Part shown: piece by piece, positions 18,538 through 27,385 of the stretch
How positions within the stretch are numbered: the first letter of the stretch is position 1
Layout of the letters: the number at the start of each line of letters is the position of its first letter
DNA from: Alphaproteobacteria bacterium
GTDB taxonomy: Bacteria > Pseudomonadota > Alphaproteobacteria > Micavibrionales > Micavibrionaceae
Reading direction: 5' to 3'
Length of the DNA: 64,000 nt
Assembly (NCBI GenBank): GCA_030432025.1
Contig: JAUIIA010000002.1
Coordinates: 62,001-126,000 of the forward strand
The notes under the pieces: model-generated
Seen by the model: the letters and a program-made list of their open reading frames with translations, nothing else
Database searches by the model: none
Told to the model about the DNA's origin: nothing
Position numbers and translations under genes: made by a program

Positions 18538-21500
18538 GTTTCCTATCCGCACTCATCAGAAACGGCGATGACTTCGCCAGACATTTCGGCAGCCACGCTG
18601 ACGATATGGCTGCGTTCATGCGCGCCGGAAGAAACGCTGATGACATTGCGGAAGCCCTAAGCAGACAAGGCTCAAAAAGCCTCGATGACATTCTGGCTGA
18701 CATGCCTGCTGACCTGCAATCCAAGGCAAGAGCTTACTTCCGTCCTTTACAGGAAAACATCGAAACAATCACGAGAATGGAAGATGCCATCCGCGCAGGC
18801 AACAACATCGACCTCGATGCATTAGGCCAGCAGTTAGGTAAATCCCCTGACGAGCTTGCACAAATGCTTGGTAAAACCACGGACGAACTAACAAACATGC
18901 TTCGCGGTTTTCAGGATGAAATCGCCGAAACAGCAGCAAAAGCAGGTACCCGTAACGCTGCCGGTGACCGTTTCAGACAAGCCTCAGGCCAAGGCGATGA
19001 CGTTTTAGACGCGACCTTACGCGAAACCGGCGAAGCGGCTGCACGCCCACGTTCAATGTTTAGTCGCCTTATTCCGGGTAGAAAAACAATTGTTAGAACG
19101 GCTGCTACAGTAGTCGTAATCGGCGGAGCCGGCATTACACTCAAATTCATGGGTGTAGGCGGAAGCGATCTCGACATTCCTGAGGGAGAACAGCCACCAA
19201 CACAAGCAGAACTGGAAGCTGAAGTAAGAGCAAACTTCAACGCCGCCAAGGAAGCTGTCCCCGGCATCGTAAGCTGGATTAACCAGAACCGTGAAGAGAT
19301 CAACGCAGCGATCTTCAGCCTGACAACGCGCCCTGACGGCACACCGGCAACAGACGAGTGGAAGCGCTCAATGCTGATCTCCGAAGACATCCCTGCGGAT
19401 GCTGAACTAACAAGCGCGGCTTTCCTGCATGCATATGACAGTGTTATTGCCGTAGCCAACCTTGAGCCAGTAAAGTCAAACCAAGCGGTATTCGAAGCGC
19501 TACAAAGCGTTGACGGCGTTCTGGAAGGTTACTCAGCCATTTACGAAATCCTCGGAGATGACGCACAAGTTGCAGCAGATCCAATTCAGGCTATGAAAGA
19601 CCTCTCCGCTCTTAACCTGAGAAGAGTTGTCTCAGAACTCGACCGTGCACAGGTTTTTGGTGACCTGCCTGATTTCGATTTGGCGACCGATCCTTACAAC
19701 CTGACATCTCCGGAATTCCTGAGCGCCTATTCCACTGCCCTCGTTAGAATTGAAGAGCAAGTCGGCCCGATCATCGCCGGCGTTCTACAAAACGAAGCAA
19801 CGCCTGAAAACGTCAAAACCGCTCTTGCACAGGCACAAAGTGGCGGCATGGGCGCACAAATCGAAGTATTGCTGCAAACAAACGTACTAACTGAGACAGA
19901 AGCTCAAAAAGTAGGAGCAGCTTACGCGCTTCTTATTGCGAGACAGAACCTCGACCCAAGTCAGGCTGCAGCACTTGCACCAGTCACACAAGCCGCAATT
20001 GAAACAGTAACACGCACTCCACCAGGCAGCGAACCACGCATGTCCATGGAAGAAGTGCTGAGAATTTTCACACCGGACATTCGTCACGCAACAATGATTG
20101 TTGAAGAAGCTTTCGACAACCGCGGCGAATACGATCCTGACGAGCAAGACTGGCATCCGGACCAATTCCTGGATCACAGAACCCGTCACGAAGTCCACGA
20201 CATCGTCATGGATTCTTTCAAGCTCTTCGGTGATGACTTCCACGGCGAAAATATTTCACGCGTAGTCGTACAAACTGATCCGAGCACAGGCGAAGAGAAA
20301 TACTTTGCATTCAACGATGACGGTTACATTTTCGAAGTTGAAATTTCAGGCGGCGGCGTAGTTAAAGATCACGCATACGCGACTGACCCAGACTTCCCTG
20401 TCACTGCACGTTTGGAAGAAGGCGCAACAGCAACAATCGTAGGCCAGCACGTAGGCCGCATCGATCAAGGTATCCATGTCCGTGATGAAGACGGTCAAAT
20501 CAACACAGTACATGTCGCAGCAGCGGCCTTCATGGGTTGGGTTTCAGGAAGCCTCGAAAAAGAACAAAGCGACCGCAACGTCCGCATCGACGGGTTCTTC
20601 CAGAGCATCGGTGATGAAACTCTTGAGCAAGAACTCCGCCTCGCTCTGGCTGATCGCAACCTGACACTTGAGCAATTCAGAACAACAGACTTGTTCCGTC
20701 GTGTAAAAGACGCAAAAGGTGACGACGGCGCAACCGAACAATTTGTCACACAGCTCTTCTCTCTGGACCTTAACCGCTTCACACAGGGCGCGGACACACT
20801 GGGCCTGTCAGAATCAGCCGGCGAAGCCAGTGCAGTCTACAACTTGCTGCGCAACCTCGCAGGTACAGACGTAAACACAGCGCACCAAAACCTGCGTGAC
20901 CAAACACCGTTCGCACGTGACAACATCCTGTCCCGTAACGGTTATGAAATCATGAAACAAATGCGCCACGGTGAGCATGTAGCTCTCGCCGTCCTAGAAG
21001 ACAGCCGTCAGGATGAATTCGGCGCACGTCAGAGAGCCGCCCTGCATAAAGAATTCGCAAACGCCGAGGGTGTAGTCCCACAAACAGTTTCCCGCGAGCA
21101 AGTCCACGCATTTGTTCGCAAACAATTCGACCTGCGCGCAATCACAACACTCGGTGATCTTCGTCTGGAGCAATCATACCTCGATTCAATGTCCGAGGAA
21201 GATCAGGAGAAATTCCGCGAAATGCTAGGTCAGGATCTGACCGATGAGATGGTTGCCGCAATGAGTGTCGAAGCACAAAGCGCTTTGATCCGTGACAACG
21301 CAGATGTTTTGGACCGTGTATCAATGGCCATGGCCGAAGGTCGTTTCAACCCAGACGACCGTGACGTCCGTCTGGTCTTCAAAGCATTCGAACGCCCAGA
21401 ACTGGACAATCAAACAATTCGCGACCTGATCGACTCACAAAGAGCTGCAGGCCGTATCCCGACAGCTGAATACGCTTTGAACTACTTCACAAAGCCACAG

Positions 21501-24500
21501 CTGGAAAGCATCACAGGCCTTTCCGACTTCAACGATCCAACTGTCTACACACTGCAACAGCAAAAAGACATTCTGGATGAGTTGTTCAGAAACCCGACCC
21601 CTGCTCTGTTGGCTAACCCCGACTATGAGCGTCTGACAATGAATTTCTACGAGCCGTTCCTCGCGAACTACACATGGTTCCGTAACGGTGAAGTTGACGA
21701 CGACACAATGAACACATGGAACGGTCGCTACGGCGAGCCGGGTCAAGACCAATTGATGCATATGTTCATGCAGTACAACATGATGAATCTGGAGCAGCAC
21801 TTCCCTGATGGTGCACACCGTGTGTTCTATCAAGGTGGCCTGAACAGCGTAGACTTCACACTGACTTATGACGAAGTTCGCGCAAGACTTGCTGAAATGG
21901 ATGCTGCAAACGGTACAAACCACGTTGCATCTTTGGACCACGGTATCGAAGCCTTGAACCGCCCTTCCATGTACATGTACCTGATGGATATGCGTCTCGG
22001 TCACTACCGCGACCTGCGTAACAATCACTACATCCCTGGTTTGAAGGACCGTCAAATCACAGCTGAATTTAACAGAGCGCTTACGGACGAAGAGCCAACC
22101 GTCGAAGAGCCAAGAAACGATCCACCAATTCGCGATCCTCCCATCGCAACAATTCCTGATGGCGCAGAGCCACTAGACGAAACAGTCATAAGCAACCCCG
22201 GCGTATTGCCAAGTGCTGTAATGACCATTACACGCCAGCGCCCCGGCGTTGTAACAGGCACAGACCTGATACTGACAGGTGAGAGCACAGACATCACCGT
22301 CCGCCCATATGATGGCACCCGCCCACTTTCAACAGTTATCCCTCAAGAAATTCTGGACGACCCTGACGCAATGCGTGATATCAAGCGCGCAGCTACGCGC
22401 CTGAAGGGTGTTGACCACCCTGACCTCGCTGACGATGTACGCGCCAGATGGAGAGCAGACATTGACAGCATCAAGGAAAGATACGGTCTTACCGATGCTC
22501 AAGTTAAACAATATGGCGATGCTATCAAGGCGCACCAGCAAGCAGAGACAAGAGCGCGCGCAGAAGCTGAAGCCAGAGCAAAAGCAGAAGCCGAAGGCAG
22601 AGCTACTGACGTTGATGAAACACGCATGACACCAACAGAAGGTGACGGCTCCCGCATTCAAGGTACAGGCGAAGGCAGCATCCGCGCAGACGCAGACGAC
22701 ATTATCCCGACTGAACGTGCACTTGTTCCTTATGAAGGTCACCCACTCGTAACAACTGACCCTGAAGGTCGTGCACTTATGCCGTTTGAGGGCAACGAGC
22801 GCGCTCTTGCAATTTACGAGCCCGGCGCCGAGCTAGCTCCTGACAGAATGAGCATTCCTTGGGGCAGAACAGTTTCCGGTGGCGCTGCTGCACTAAGCCT
22901 GGGTCTTGCATTCACAGACACAGACGAAGGCCACAAAGTAGGTTCACGCTTGGCCGTGGGCGGACTGGATGCAGCCCTCGCCGTAGACGACATCTTTTAC
23001 AACTCCAGACATTTCGGTGGCAACGCCAGATTCCTCGGCATGCAGGGCGGTAAAGTTCTCGCATCCGGTGGTGTTGCTATCGTTGCAACGACATCTGTTG
23101 AAGTCGGTATCGCTCTGGCAAACAAAGACGGTCAGGCCGCCGGTGCTGCAACTACAGTCGGTGCCTTTGCTCTGGGCGGCATGGCTGCCGGCGCAGGCGT
23201 CGGTAGTGTTGTTCCGGGTGTCGGTACAGTTGCAGTCGGTGCTGTTGGTACCGTCGTCGGTACAATCGCCGGTATCGGTGTTGTTGCATACACAAGCGTA
23301 GAAGACCCACTTGGCCGCTTCTATAACGACATCGTTTACAACGGCAGTTGGTTTAACGACGGCATGATCAAAGAAACAGAAGATCTGCTGGAAAAAGTAG
23401 ACGGCTACAAAACAAGACTCGAAGCCGGCAACCTTTCTCAGGCTGAACTTGCAGAATACCAGCAAACACTGGAAGAGCTTGAAGATCACCTTATGGATCT
23501 GAGAAAAGCTGAAGTCACACTTGCAAGTCTGGCAATCCCAAGCTTTACAGCTGTTGATGCCGACGGTGACGGTAACATCACAGAAGCAGAAATGAATGCC
23601 GATGACTCCGCAGACCACAAGAACATTCAATTCTGGGTCGCAAACCGTCGCCTACAAACACAGCTTGAAACCGCCCGTGCCGACTTGAACACAGCTTACG
23701 ACCAAGAGCGCGTTGGCGGCCTGACAGCCCTTCTTGCCGGCACATCCAGTGCCGATGATGTCGAGCAGCGCTTGAGAGGTGAATTCTCTCATGTAGCAAA
23801 CGGCATCACAGAAGAAAGCCAAATCAACTGGAACCTGTACTTCTGGGGCAACACGAAGAGCCACTGGGAAGACCGCCTGAAAGAGGCACGCGAGCAAATT
23901 ACATTCGACTCTGATAACGGTGAAGTACTTGCCATCGGCCACCTAACACACACTGAGCTCGAAGAAGCACAAAGAGAAGTTCACAATGTTCGTGAAGAGA
24001 TCGAGCATCGCATCCAGAACCTTCTGTACAATGCGAGCCAAGGCGCTTTGACAACTGATGAATACAGAGAGTTGAAAGAGCTTCGTGACATGTTGGTAGA
24101 TTGTGACGAGCTTGAGACAGCTTTGTGGGCAGAGAACGGTCCTCTTGGCGATCGTGCCTTCCAAGAGCAGGAAGTTACACAAATGGATCGTGCCCGTCAG
24201 GCACTGGACGCTTCCCGTCTGGCAAACGGTCAAGTCAACCGCGACGCTCTGGAAGCATACCTGAACCGCGCGGAAAACATCGACATCGTCAGAGGCCGCG
24301 ATCAGTATAACTGGCTATGGTTAACAACTGCAGGCGTAGATAAGCTTACACGTCGCGTGAATGAATACGATCTGACTGAAGGACAGTTGGACGGCCTTTC
24401 TGAAGAAGGTCTGAGAGAGAAGTACGAAGATTTACAAGAGGTTGGTGAAGATCTCGAAAACCGTATCTACAACCTTATGATTGATGCTGCTGAAGGCAAC

Positions 24501-24674
24501 CTTTCGCGCGATGAAGCTGAAGAACTCGACAAGGCTCTGGAAGCTCACAAACAGTACGAGACAGCCAAAGCAGAATACGAAGCCCAGTTCAGAGAGAACG
24601 CAGGCGATATCACAGGACAAAACGTTATGGCACCGGGAGCGCAAAGAAACCTCGTCCCTGGCGCAACACGTTAA
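18534..24674 (+). CDS. Unknown giant 2046-residue protein with EF-hand and glycine-rich membrane-like region
   Basis: No family recognised. In order: a helical N-terminus (1-183) with two copies of an LGK[ST]xDEL motif; a hydrophobic segment at about 185-208; a long mixed region to about 1190, His-rich around 538-560; a Pro-rich linker near 1190-1210; an Arg/Ala/Glu helix (about 1340-1358); and three RALxx[YF]E units (about 1393-1432). A Gly/Ala/Val-rich region (about 1505-1592) looks like glycine-zipper membrane helices. One canonical EF-hand loop occupies 1675-1686 (DADGDGNITEAE). Three helical repeats with GxL[ST]xxExxE lie near 1630, 1835 and 1988. Only one cysteine is visible (VDCDELE). 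No Sec signal. It is the last gene before a strong terminator. The composition suggests a secreted or surface-acting protein; the function is unknown. Confidence 0.93.
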   Translation: MSFLSALIRNGDDFARHFGSHADDMAAFMRAGRNADDIAEALSRQGSKSLDDILADMPADLQSKARAYFRPLQENIETITRMEDAIRAGNNIDLDALGQQLGKSPDELAQMLGKTTDELTNMLRGFQDEIAETAAKAGTRNAAGDRFRQASGQGDDVLDATLRETGEAAARPRSMFSRLIPGRKTIVRTAATVVVIGGAGITLKFMGVGGSDLDIPEGEQPPTQAELEAEVRANFNAAKEAVPGIVSWINQNREEINAAIFSLTTRPDGTPATDEWKRSMLISEDIPADAELTSAAFLHAYDSVIAVANLEPVKSNQAVFEALQSVDGVLEGYSAIYEILGDDAQVAADPIQAMKDLSALNLRRVVSELDRAQVFGDLPDFDLATDPYNLTSPEFLSAYSTALVRIEEQVGPIIAGVLQNEATPENVKTALAQAQSGGMGAQIEVLLQTNVLTETEAQKVGAAYALLIARQNLDPSQAAALAPVTQAAIETVTRTPPGSEPRMSMEEVLRIFTPDIRHATMIVEEAFDNRGEYDPDEQDWHPDQFLDHRTRHEVHDIVMDSFKLFGDDFHGENISRVVVQTDPSTGEEKYFAFNDDGYIFEVEISGGGVVKDHAYATDPDFPVTARLEEGATATIVGQHVGRIDQGIHVRDEDGQINTVHVAAAAFMGWVSGSLEKEQSDRNVRIDGFFQSIGDETLEQELRLALADRNLTLEQFRTTDLFRRVKDAKGDDGATEQFVTQLFSLDLNRFTQGADTLGLSESAGEASAVYNLLRNLAGTDVNTAHQNLRDQTPFARDNILSRNGYEIMKQMRHGEHVALAVLEDSRQDEFGARQRAALHKEFANAEGVVPQTVSREQVHAFVRKQFDLRAITTLGDLRLEQSYLDSMSEEDQEKFREMLGQDLTDEMVAAMSVEAQSALIRDNADVLDRVSMAMAEGRFNPDDRDVRLVFKAFERPELDNQTIRDLIDSQRAAGRIPTAEYALNYFTKPQLESITGLSDFNDPTVYTLQQQKDILDELFRNPTPALLANPDYERLTMNFYEPFLANYTWFRNGEVDDDTMNTWNGRYGEPGQDQLMHMFMQYNMMNLEQHFPDGAHRVFYQGGLNSVDFTLTYDEVRARLAEMDAANGTNHVASLDHGIEALNRPSMYMYLMDMRLGHYRDLRNNHYIPGLKDRQITAEFNRALTDEEPTVEEPRNDPPIRDPPIATIPDGAEPLDETVISNPGVLPSAVMTITRQRPGVVTGTDLILTGESTDITVRPYDGTRPLSTVIPQEILDDPDAMRDIKRAATRLKGVDHPDLADDVRARWRADIDSIKERYGLTDAQVKQYGDAIKAHQQAETRARAEAEARAKAEAEGRATDVDETRMTPTEGDGSRIQGTGEGSIRADADDIIPTERALVPYEGHPLVTTDPEGRALMPFEGNERALAIYEPGAELAPDRMSIPWGRTVSGGAAALSLGLAFTDTDEGHKVGSRLAVGGLDAALAVDDIFYNSRHFGGNARFLGMQGGKVLASGGVAIVATTSVEVGIALANKDGQAAGAATTVGAFALGGMAAGAGVGSVVPGVGTVAVGAVGTVVGTIAGIGVVAYTSVEDPLGRFYNDIVYNGSWFNDGMIKETEDLLEKVDGYKTRLEAGNLSQAELAEYQQTLEELEDHLMDLRKAEVTLASLAIPSFTAVDADGDGNITEAEMNADDSADHKNIQFWVANRRLQTQLETARADLNTAYDQERVGGLTALLAGTSSADDVEQRLRGEFSHVANGITEESQINWNLYFWGNTKSHWEDRLKEAREQITFDSDNGEVLAIGHLTHTELEEAQREVHNVREEIEHRIQNLLYNASQGALTTDEYRELKELRDMLVDCDELETALWAENGPLGDRAFQEQEVTQMDRARQALDASRLANGQVNRDALEAYLNRAENIDIVRGRDQYNWLWLTTAGVDKLTRRVNEYDLTEGQLDGLSEEGLREKYEDLQEVGEDLENRIYNLMIDAAEGNLSRDEAEELDKALEAHKQYETAKAEYEAQFRENAGDITGQNVMAPGAQRNLVPGATR

Positions 24675-24716
24675 TACAGCTTTCGCCCGACCATACCCTC
24701 GGGCTAAATACCAACT

Positions 24717-24757
24717 CAAAAGATCACATTCATATAGAGGGTGTGGTCTTTTTTTTT
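24717..24757 (+). terminator. Terminator of the giant operon
   Basis: AAAAGATCACA pairs with TGTGGTCTTTT (one G-T pair) and is followed by an unbroken T-run. It ends 2 bp before the convergent ychF stop. Confidence 0.9.
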
Positions 24758-24759
24758 AT

Positions 24760-25863
24760 CTAGACATTAAATCGGAATAAAATGACGTCGCCGTCTTTCA
24801 CGACGTACTCTTTGCCTTCTTGGCGCATCTTGCCGGCGTCTTTCGCGCCTTGCTCGCCATTTAGCCCCGTATAATCGGCAAAGTCGATAACCTCGGCCTT
24901 AATAAAGCCTTTCTGGAAATCCGTATGAATGACACCGGCCGCCTCAGGTGCCTTCGCACCAATGCGCACCGTCCATGCACGGGATTCCTTCGGCCCTGCG
25001 GTGAAGTAAGTTTGCAAACCGAGCAACTTGAAACCGGCCTTGATGATACGGTCCAACCCTGGCTCAGTCAGACCCAAAGTCTCCAGAAATTCTTTCTTCT
25101 CTTCTAAAGTATCAAGCTGTGCTATTTCCGCTTCGATAGAGGCACAAATCACAACGACTTCCGCATTCTGGCTTTTGGCCATCTCTTCTACTTTGGCCGT
25201 CCACTCATTCCCTGTCGCAGCTTCTTCCTCGTTCACGTTGCAGACATACAAAATCGGCTTGGCGGTCAAAAGCTGAAAATGCTTCATGTAGCGCACTTCA
25301 TCGTCATTTGACGGATCAACCGTGCGTGCAGCTTGTCCGCTTTCCAGTGACGCCTTAATGCGTTCCGCCAATTCAAGCTGCCCCTTCATCTCTTTGTCGC
25401 CGCTGCGCGCCTTTTTGAAGATATTCATAATTTGCTTATCCAGGCTTTCAAGGTCGGCAAGCATCAACTCGGTTTCAATCACTTCCGCATCACGGATTGG
25501 GTCAATCAATCCTTCTACATGAGTGATGTCTTCATCTTCAAAACAACGAAGGACATGGATAACCGCGTGTGTTTCACGAATATTGGCCAGAAACTGGTTA
25601 CCCAACCCCTCACCTTTTGAGGCACCCTTAACAAGCCCTGCAATATCAACAAACTCTAGCTGAGCAGGAATAATCTTCTCGGATTGGGCAACATTTGCGA
25701 TTTCCTGCAAACGTATATCCGGCACAGCTACCTTGCCCACATTCGGCTCGATCGTACAGAACGGGAAATTCTCCGCCTGCGCGGCCTGTGTTGCCGTCAA
25801 AGCATTAAACAACGTAGATTTCCCAACATTCGGCAAGCCGACAATTCCGCAATTAAAACTCAT
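24760..25863 (-). CDS. ychF: Ribosome-binding GTPase/ATPase YchF
   Basis: 367 residues, the usual length of this OBG-family protein. The P-loop [14 protein letters not shown], the switch [22 protein letters not shown] and the G4-like NVNE (instead of NKxD, which explains ATP preference in YchF/OLA1) are visible. The C-terminal TGS domain ends [14 protein letters not shown]. It associates with ribosomes and negatively affects oxidative stress resistance in E. coli. It follows pth by 9 bp, the standard pth-ychF pair. Confidence 0.96.
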   Translation of the reverse strand: MSFNCGIVGLPNVGKSTLFNALTATQAAQAENFPFCTIEPNVGKVAVPDIRLQEIANVAQSEKIIPAQLEFVDIAGLVKGASKGEGLGNQFLANIRETHAVIHVLRCFEDEDITHVEGLIDPIRDAEVIETELMLADLESLDKQIMNIFKKARSGDKEMKGQLELAERIKASLESGQAARTVDPSNDDEVRYMKHFQLLTAKPILYVCNVNEEEAATGNEWTAKVEEMAKSQNAEVVVICASIEAEIAQLDTLEEKKEFLETLGLTEPGLDRIIKAGFKLLGLQTYFTAGPKESRAWTVRIGAKAPEAAGVIHTDFQKGFIKAEVIDFADYTGLNGEQGAKDAGKMRQEGKEYVVKDGDVILFRFNV

Positions 25864-25872
25864 AGTTTCTTC

Positions 25873-26478
25873 CTACTTCATACTTTCTGAAACGCGGGTC
25901 ATATAATCATCACCACTGCCGCTAATCAAGAGGTCAGTATAACGGCTAGCCCCGTCAAGGCATCGCTCTAACGTATCTTGCTCCGCCTTGGCAAAGTCGC
26001 TCAAGACATAAGGGCTAACTTTCTCCTTTGCTCCCGGATGGCCTATACCCATCCGCACCCGCATAAAATCGGGCGTCCCCAGATGGGCCTTTATCGACTT
26101 CAAACCGTTATGCCCGGCCGCGCCTCCACCTTTTTTCAGGCGAAGCTTGAATGGATCAAGATCAAGCTCATCATGAAAAACGATCACCCTTTCCGGCGGG
26201 ATCTTATAAAATTTGGCGGCCTTACCAACCGATTGCCCAGACTCATTCATATAAGTCTGCGGCTTCAGCAGCATAACCTTCTGCCCACCTATGCGGCCTT
26301 CGGTATATTGCCCCTGGAATTTGTCTTTGAAACCGCTGAAACCGTTATCTTCGGCAATGCGATCAACCACCATAAACCCGATATTATGACGGTTACCTGC
26401 ATATTTATCACCGGGATTTCCCAAGCCGACTATTAACCACATCTCTTCACGCTGCTTTGGTTTAAAGAATGAAAACAT
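25873..26478 (-). CDS. pth: Peptidyl-tRNA hydrolase
   Basis: 201 residues. It frees tRNA from peptidyl-tRNA that has dropped off ribosomes. Catalytic His is in GNRHNIGFMVVD, with the conserved Asn in NESGQSVG and the HDELDL motif; GGGAAGHNGLKSI is also present. Most family members begin at the LIVGLGNPG strand, so translation might begin at ATG 26442 rather than 26478; neither has a clear ribosome binding site. It lies between rplY and ychF on the same strand. Confidence 0.95.
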   Translation of the reverse strand: MFSFFKPKQREEMWLIVGLGNPGDKYAGNRHNIGFMVVDRIAEDNGFSGFKDKFQGQYTEGRIGGQKVMLLKPQTYMNESGQSVGKAAKFYKIPPERVIVFHDELDLDPFKLRLKKGGGAAGHNGLKSIKAHLGTPDFMRVRMGIGHPGAKEKVSPYVLSDFAKAEQDTLERCLDGASRYTDLLISGSGDDYMTRVSESMK

Positions 26479-26501
26479 AATTCAGTATACGGATTCAGAT
26501 A

Positions 26502-26538
26502 GAAAAAGCGCGGGTGAATGTATCTTCATCCCGCGCTT
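26502..26538 (-). terminator. Terminator after rplY
   Basis: On the minus strand AAGCGCGGG, a 15-base loop, then CCCGCGCTTTTT. A strong GC stem with a T-run 26 bp after the rplY stop, so pth-ychF may need its own promoter or read-through. Confidence 0.88.
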
Positions 26539-26563
26539 CTTCAAAATTAGATCGTAAAAAGGC

Positions 26564-27268
26564 TTACTCGTCGCCACCTTCGGCTTTTTCGCCCTCACCG
26601 CCTTCGGCACCTTCGCCTTCAGCGCCCTCAGCACCTTCACCTTCAGCACCTTCTTCGCCCTCAGCACCTTCTTCACCTTCAACAGGCTCAAGTTCTTCAA
26701 GCTTACGCGGTGTCATGATTGTCGCGAGCGTAAAGTCACGGTCATCAATTACAGGTGTAACGCCTTCCGGCAATTTAGCGTCACTGATGTTCACTGAGTC
26801 GCCCTGCTCTTTACCAGCAAGGTCTGCTTCAATGTAATCAGGAATAGCAGTAGCGGAACAACGAAGCTCGACAGTATAGCGAACAACGTTGAGGATACCT
26901 TTTTCTTCCAGACCAGGAGACTGATCTTCGTTGATAAGCTGGACAGGAACGTCCACAACGATTTTCGTCTTCGGTGTCACGCGCAAAAAGTCGATGTGCA
27001 ACACGTTGTCTGTGACCGGGTGCAATTGCACATCACGAGCCAACACAAGGTGCTTGTCGCCATCAACGTCCAGATCACACAAAGTAGTGAACATCTGGCC
27101 ACGGTTATATTCAACATTAGCATCATTGGAAATCAAAGAAATATTCAGGGGCTCTTTGGAATCTCCATAAATAACGGCCGGAATACGGCCCTCACGGCGT
27201 AGTGCACGAGCGATCCCCTTACCGGCTCGATCTCTTGCTACCGCTGTCATAGCATAGTTCTTAGACAT
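26564..27268 (-). CDS. rplY: 50S ribosomal protein L25 (CTC form)
   Basis: 234 residues. The N-terminal L25 domain (AVARDRAGKGIARALRREG, VIYGD) binds 5S rRNA, and the C-terminal TL5/CTC domain (about 95-185) is the longer form typical of alphaproteobacteria. After about residue 190 comes an acidic tail of Glu, Gly and Ala in short repeats (EGEEGAEGEE type), unusually long and low in complexity. AAAGGA precedes the ATG. It lies between prs and pth, the common alphaproteobacterial order. Confidence 0.95.
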   Translation of the reverse strand: MSKNYAMTAVARDRAGKGIARALRREGRIPAVIYGDSKEPLNISLISNDANVEYNRGQMFTTLCDLDVDGDKHLVLARDVQLHPVTDNVLHIDFLRVTPKTKIVVDVPVQLINEDQSPGLEEKGILNVVRYTVELRCSATAIPDYIEADLAGKEQGDSVNISDAKLPEGVTPVIDDRDFTLATIMTPRKLEELEPVEGEEGAEGEEGAEGEGAEGAEGEGAEGGEGEKAEGGDE

Positions 27269-27287
27269 AGCATTTTCCTTTTAAAAT

Positions 27288-27354
27288 GGCCCGCCTCCAG
27301 GGGTGCTTGGTGTGGGCCGGTTTCAGTTATGCGCCTAAAAAGCAGATTTAGGCG
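27288..27354 (-). promoter_or_regulatory. Structured leader between prs and rplY
   Basis: Two inverted repeats lie between the genes: CGCCTAAA/TTTAGGCG (27332-27354) and GGCCC/GGGCC (27288-27318). On the minus strand neither is followed by a T-run, so they may be leader structures of rplY or an attenuating hairpin after prs. No known riboswitch is recognised. Confidence 0.35.
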
Positions 27355-27385
27355 GCTTTTTCAAGAAAAATGTGAATTTGGAGAG

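Noticed and set aside
20147-20215. His-rich stretch of the giant protein (HPDQFLDHRTRHEVHD) as a metalloprotease HExxH site
   Set aside because: HEVH has one residue too few between Glu and His; no glutamate or aspartate third ligand pattern seen.
21435-22055. Long antisense frame (206 codons) inside the giant gene
   Set aside because: The giant gene is long, with consistent codon bias; long antisense frames are expected opposite such genes, and the product is Val/Cys/His-rich without domain features. The same holds for antisense frames at 22329-22742 and 22944-23630.
18534-24674. RTX toxin or adhesin reading of the giant protein
   Set aside because: No GGxGxDxxx nonapeptide repeats and no adhesin-type tandem domains; a single EF-hand is not enough.
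27332-27361. Plus-strand terminator-like hairpin with T-run between prs and rplY
   Set aside because: No plus-strand gene is present to end there; recorded instead as a possible leader structure on the minus strand.
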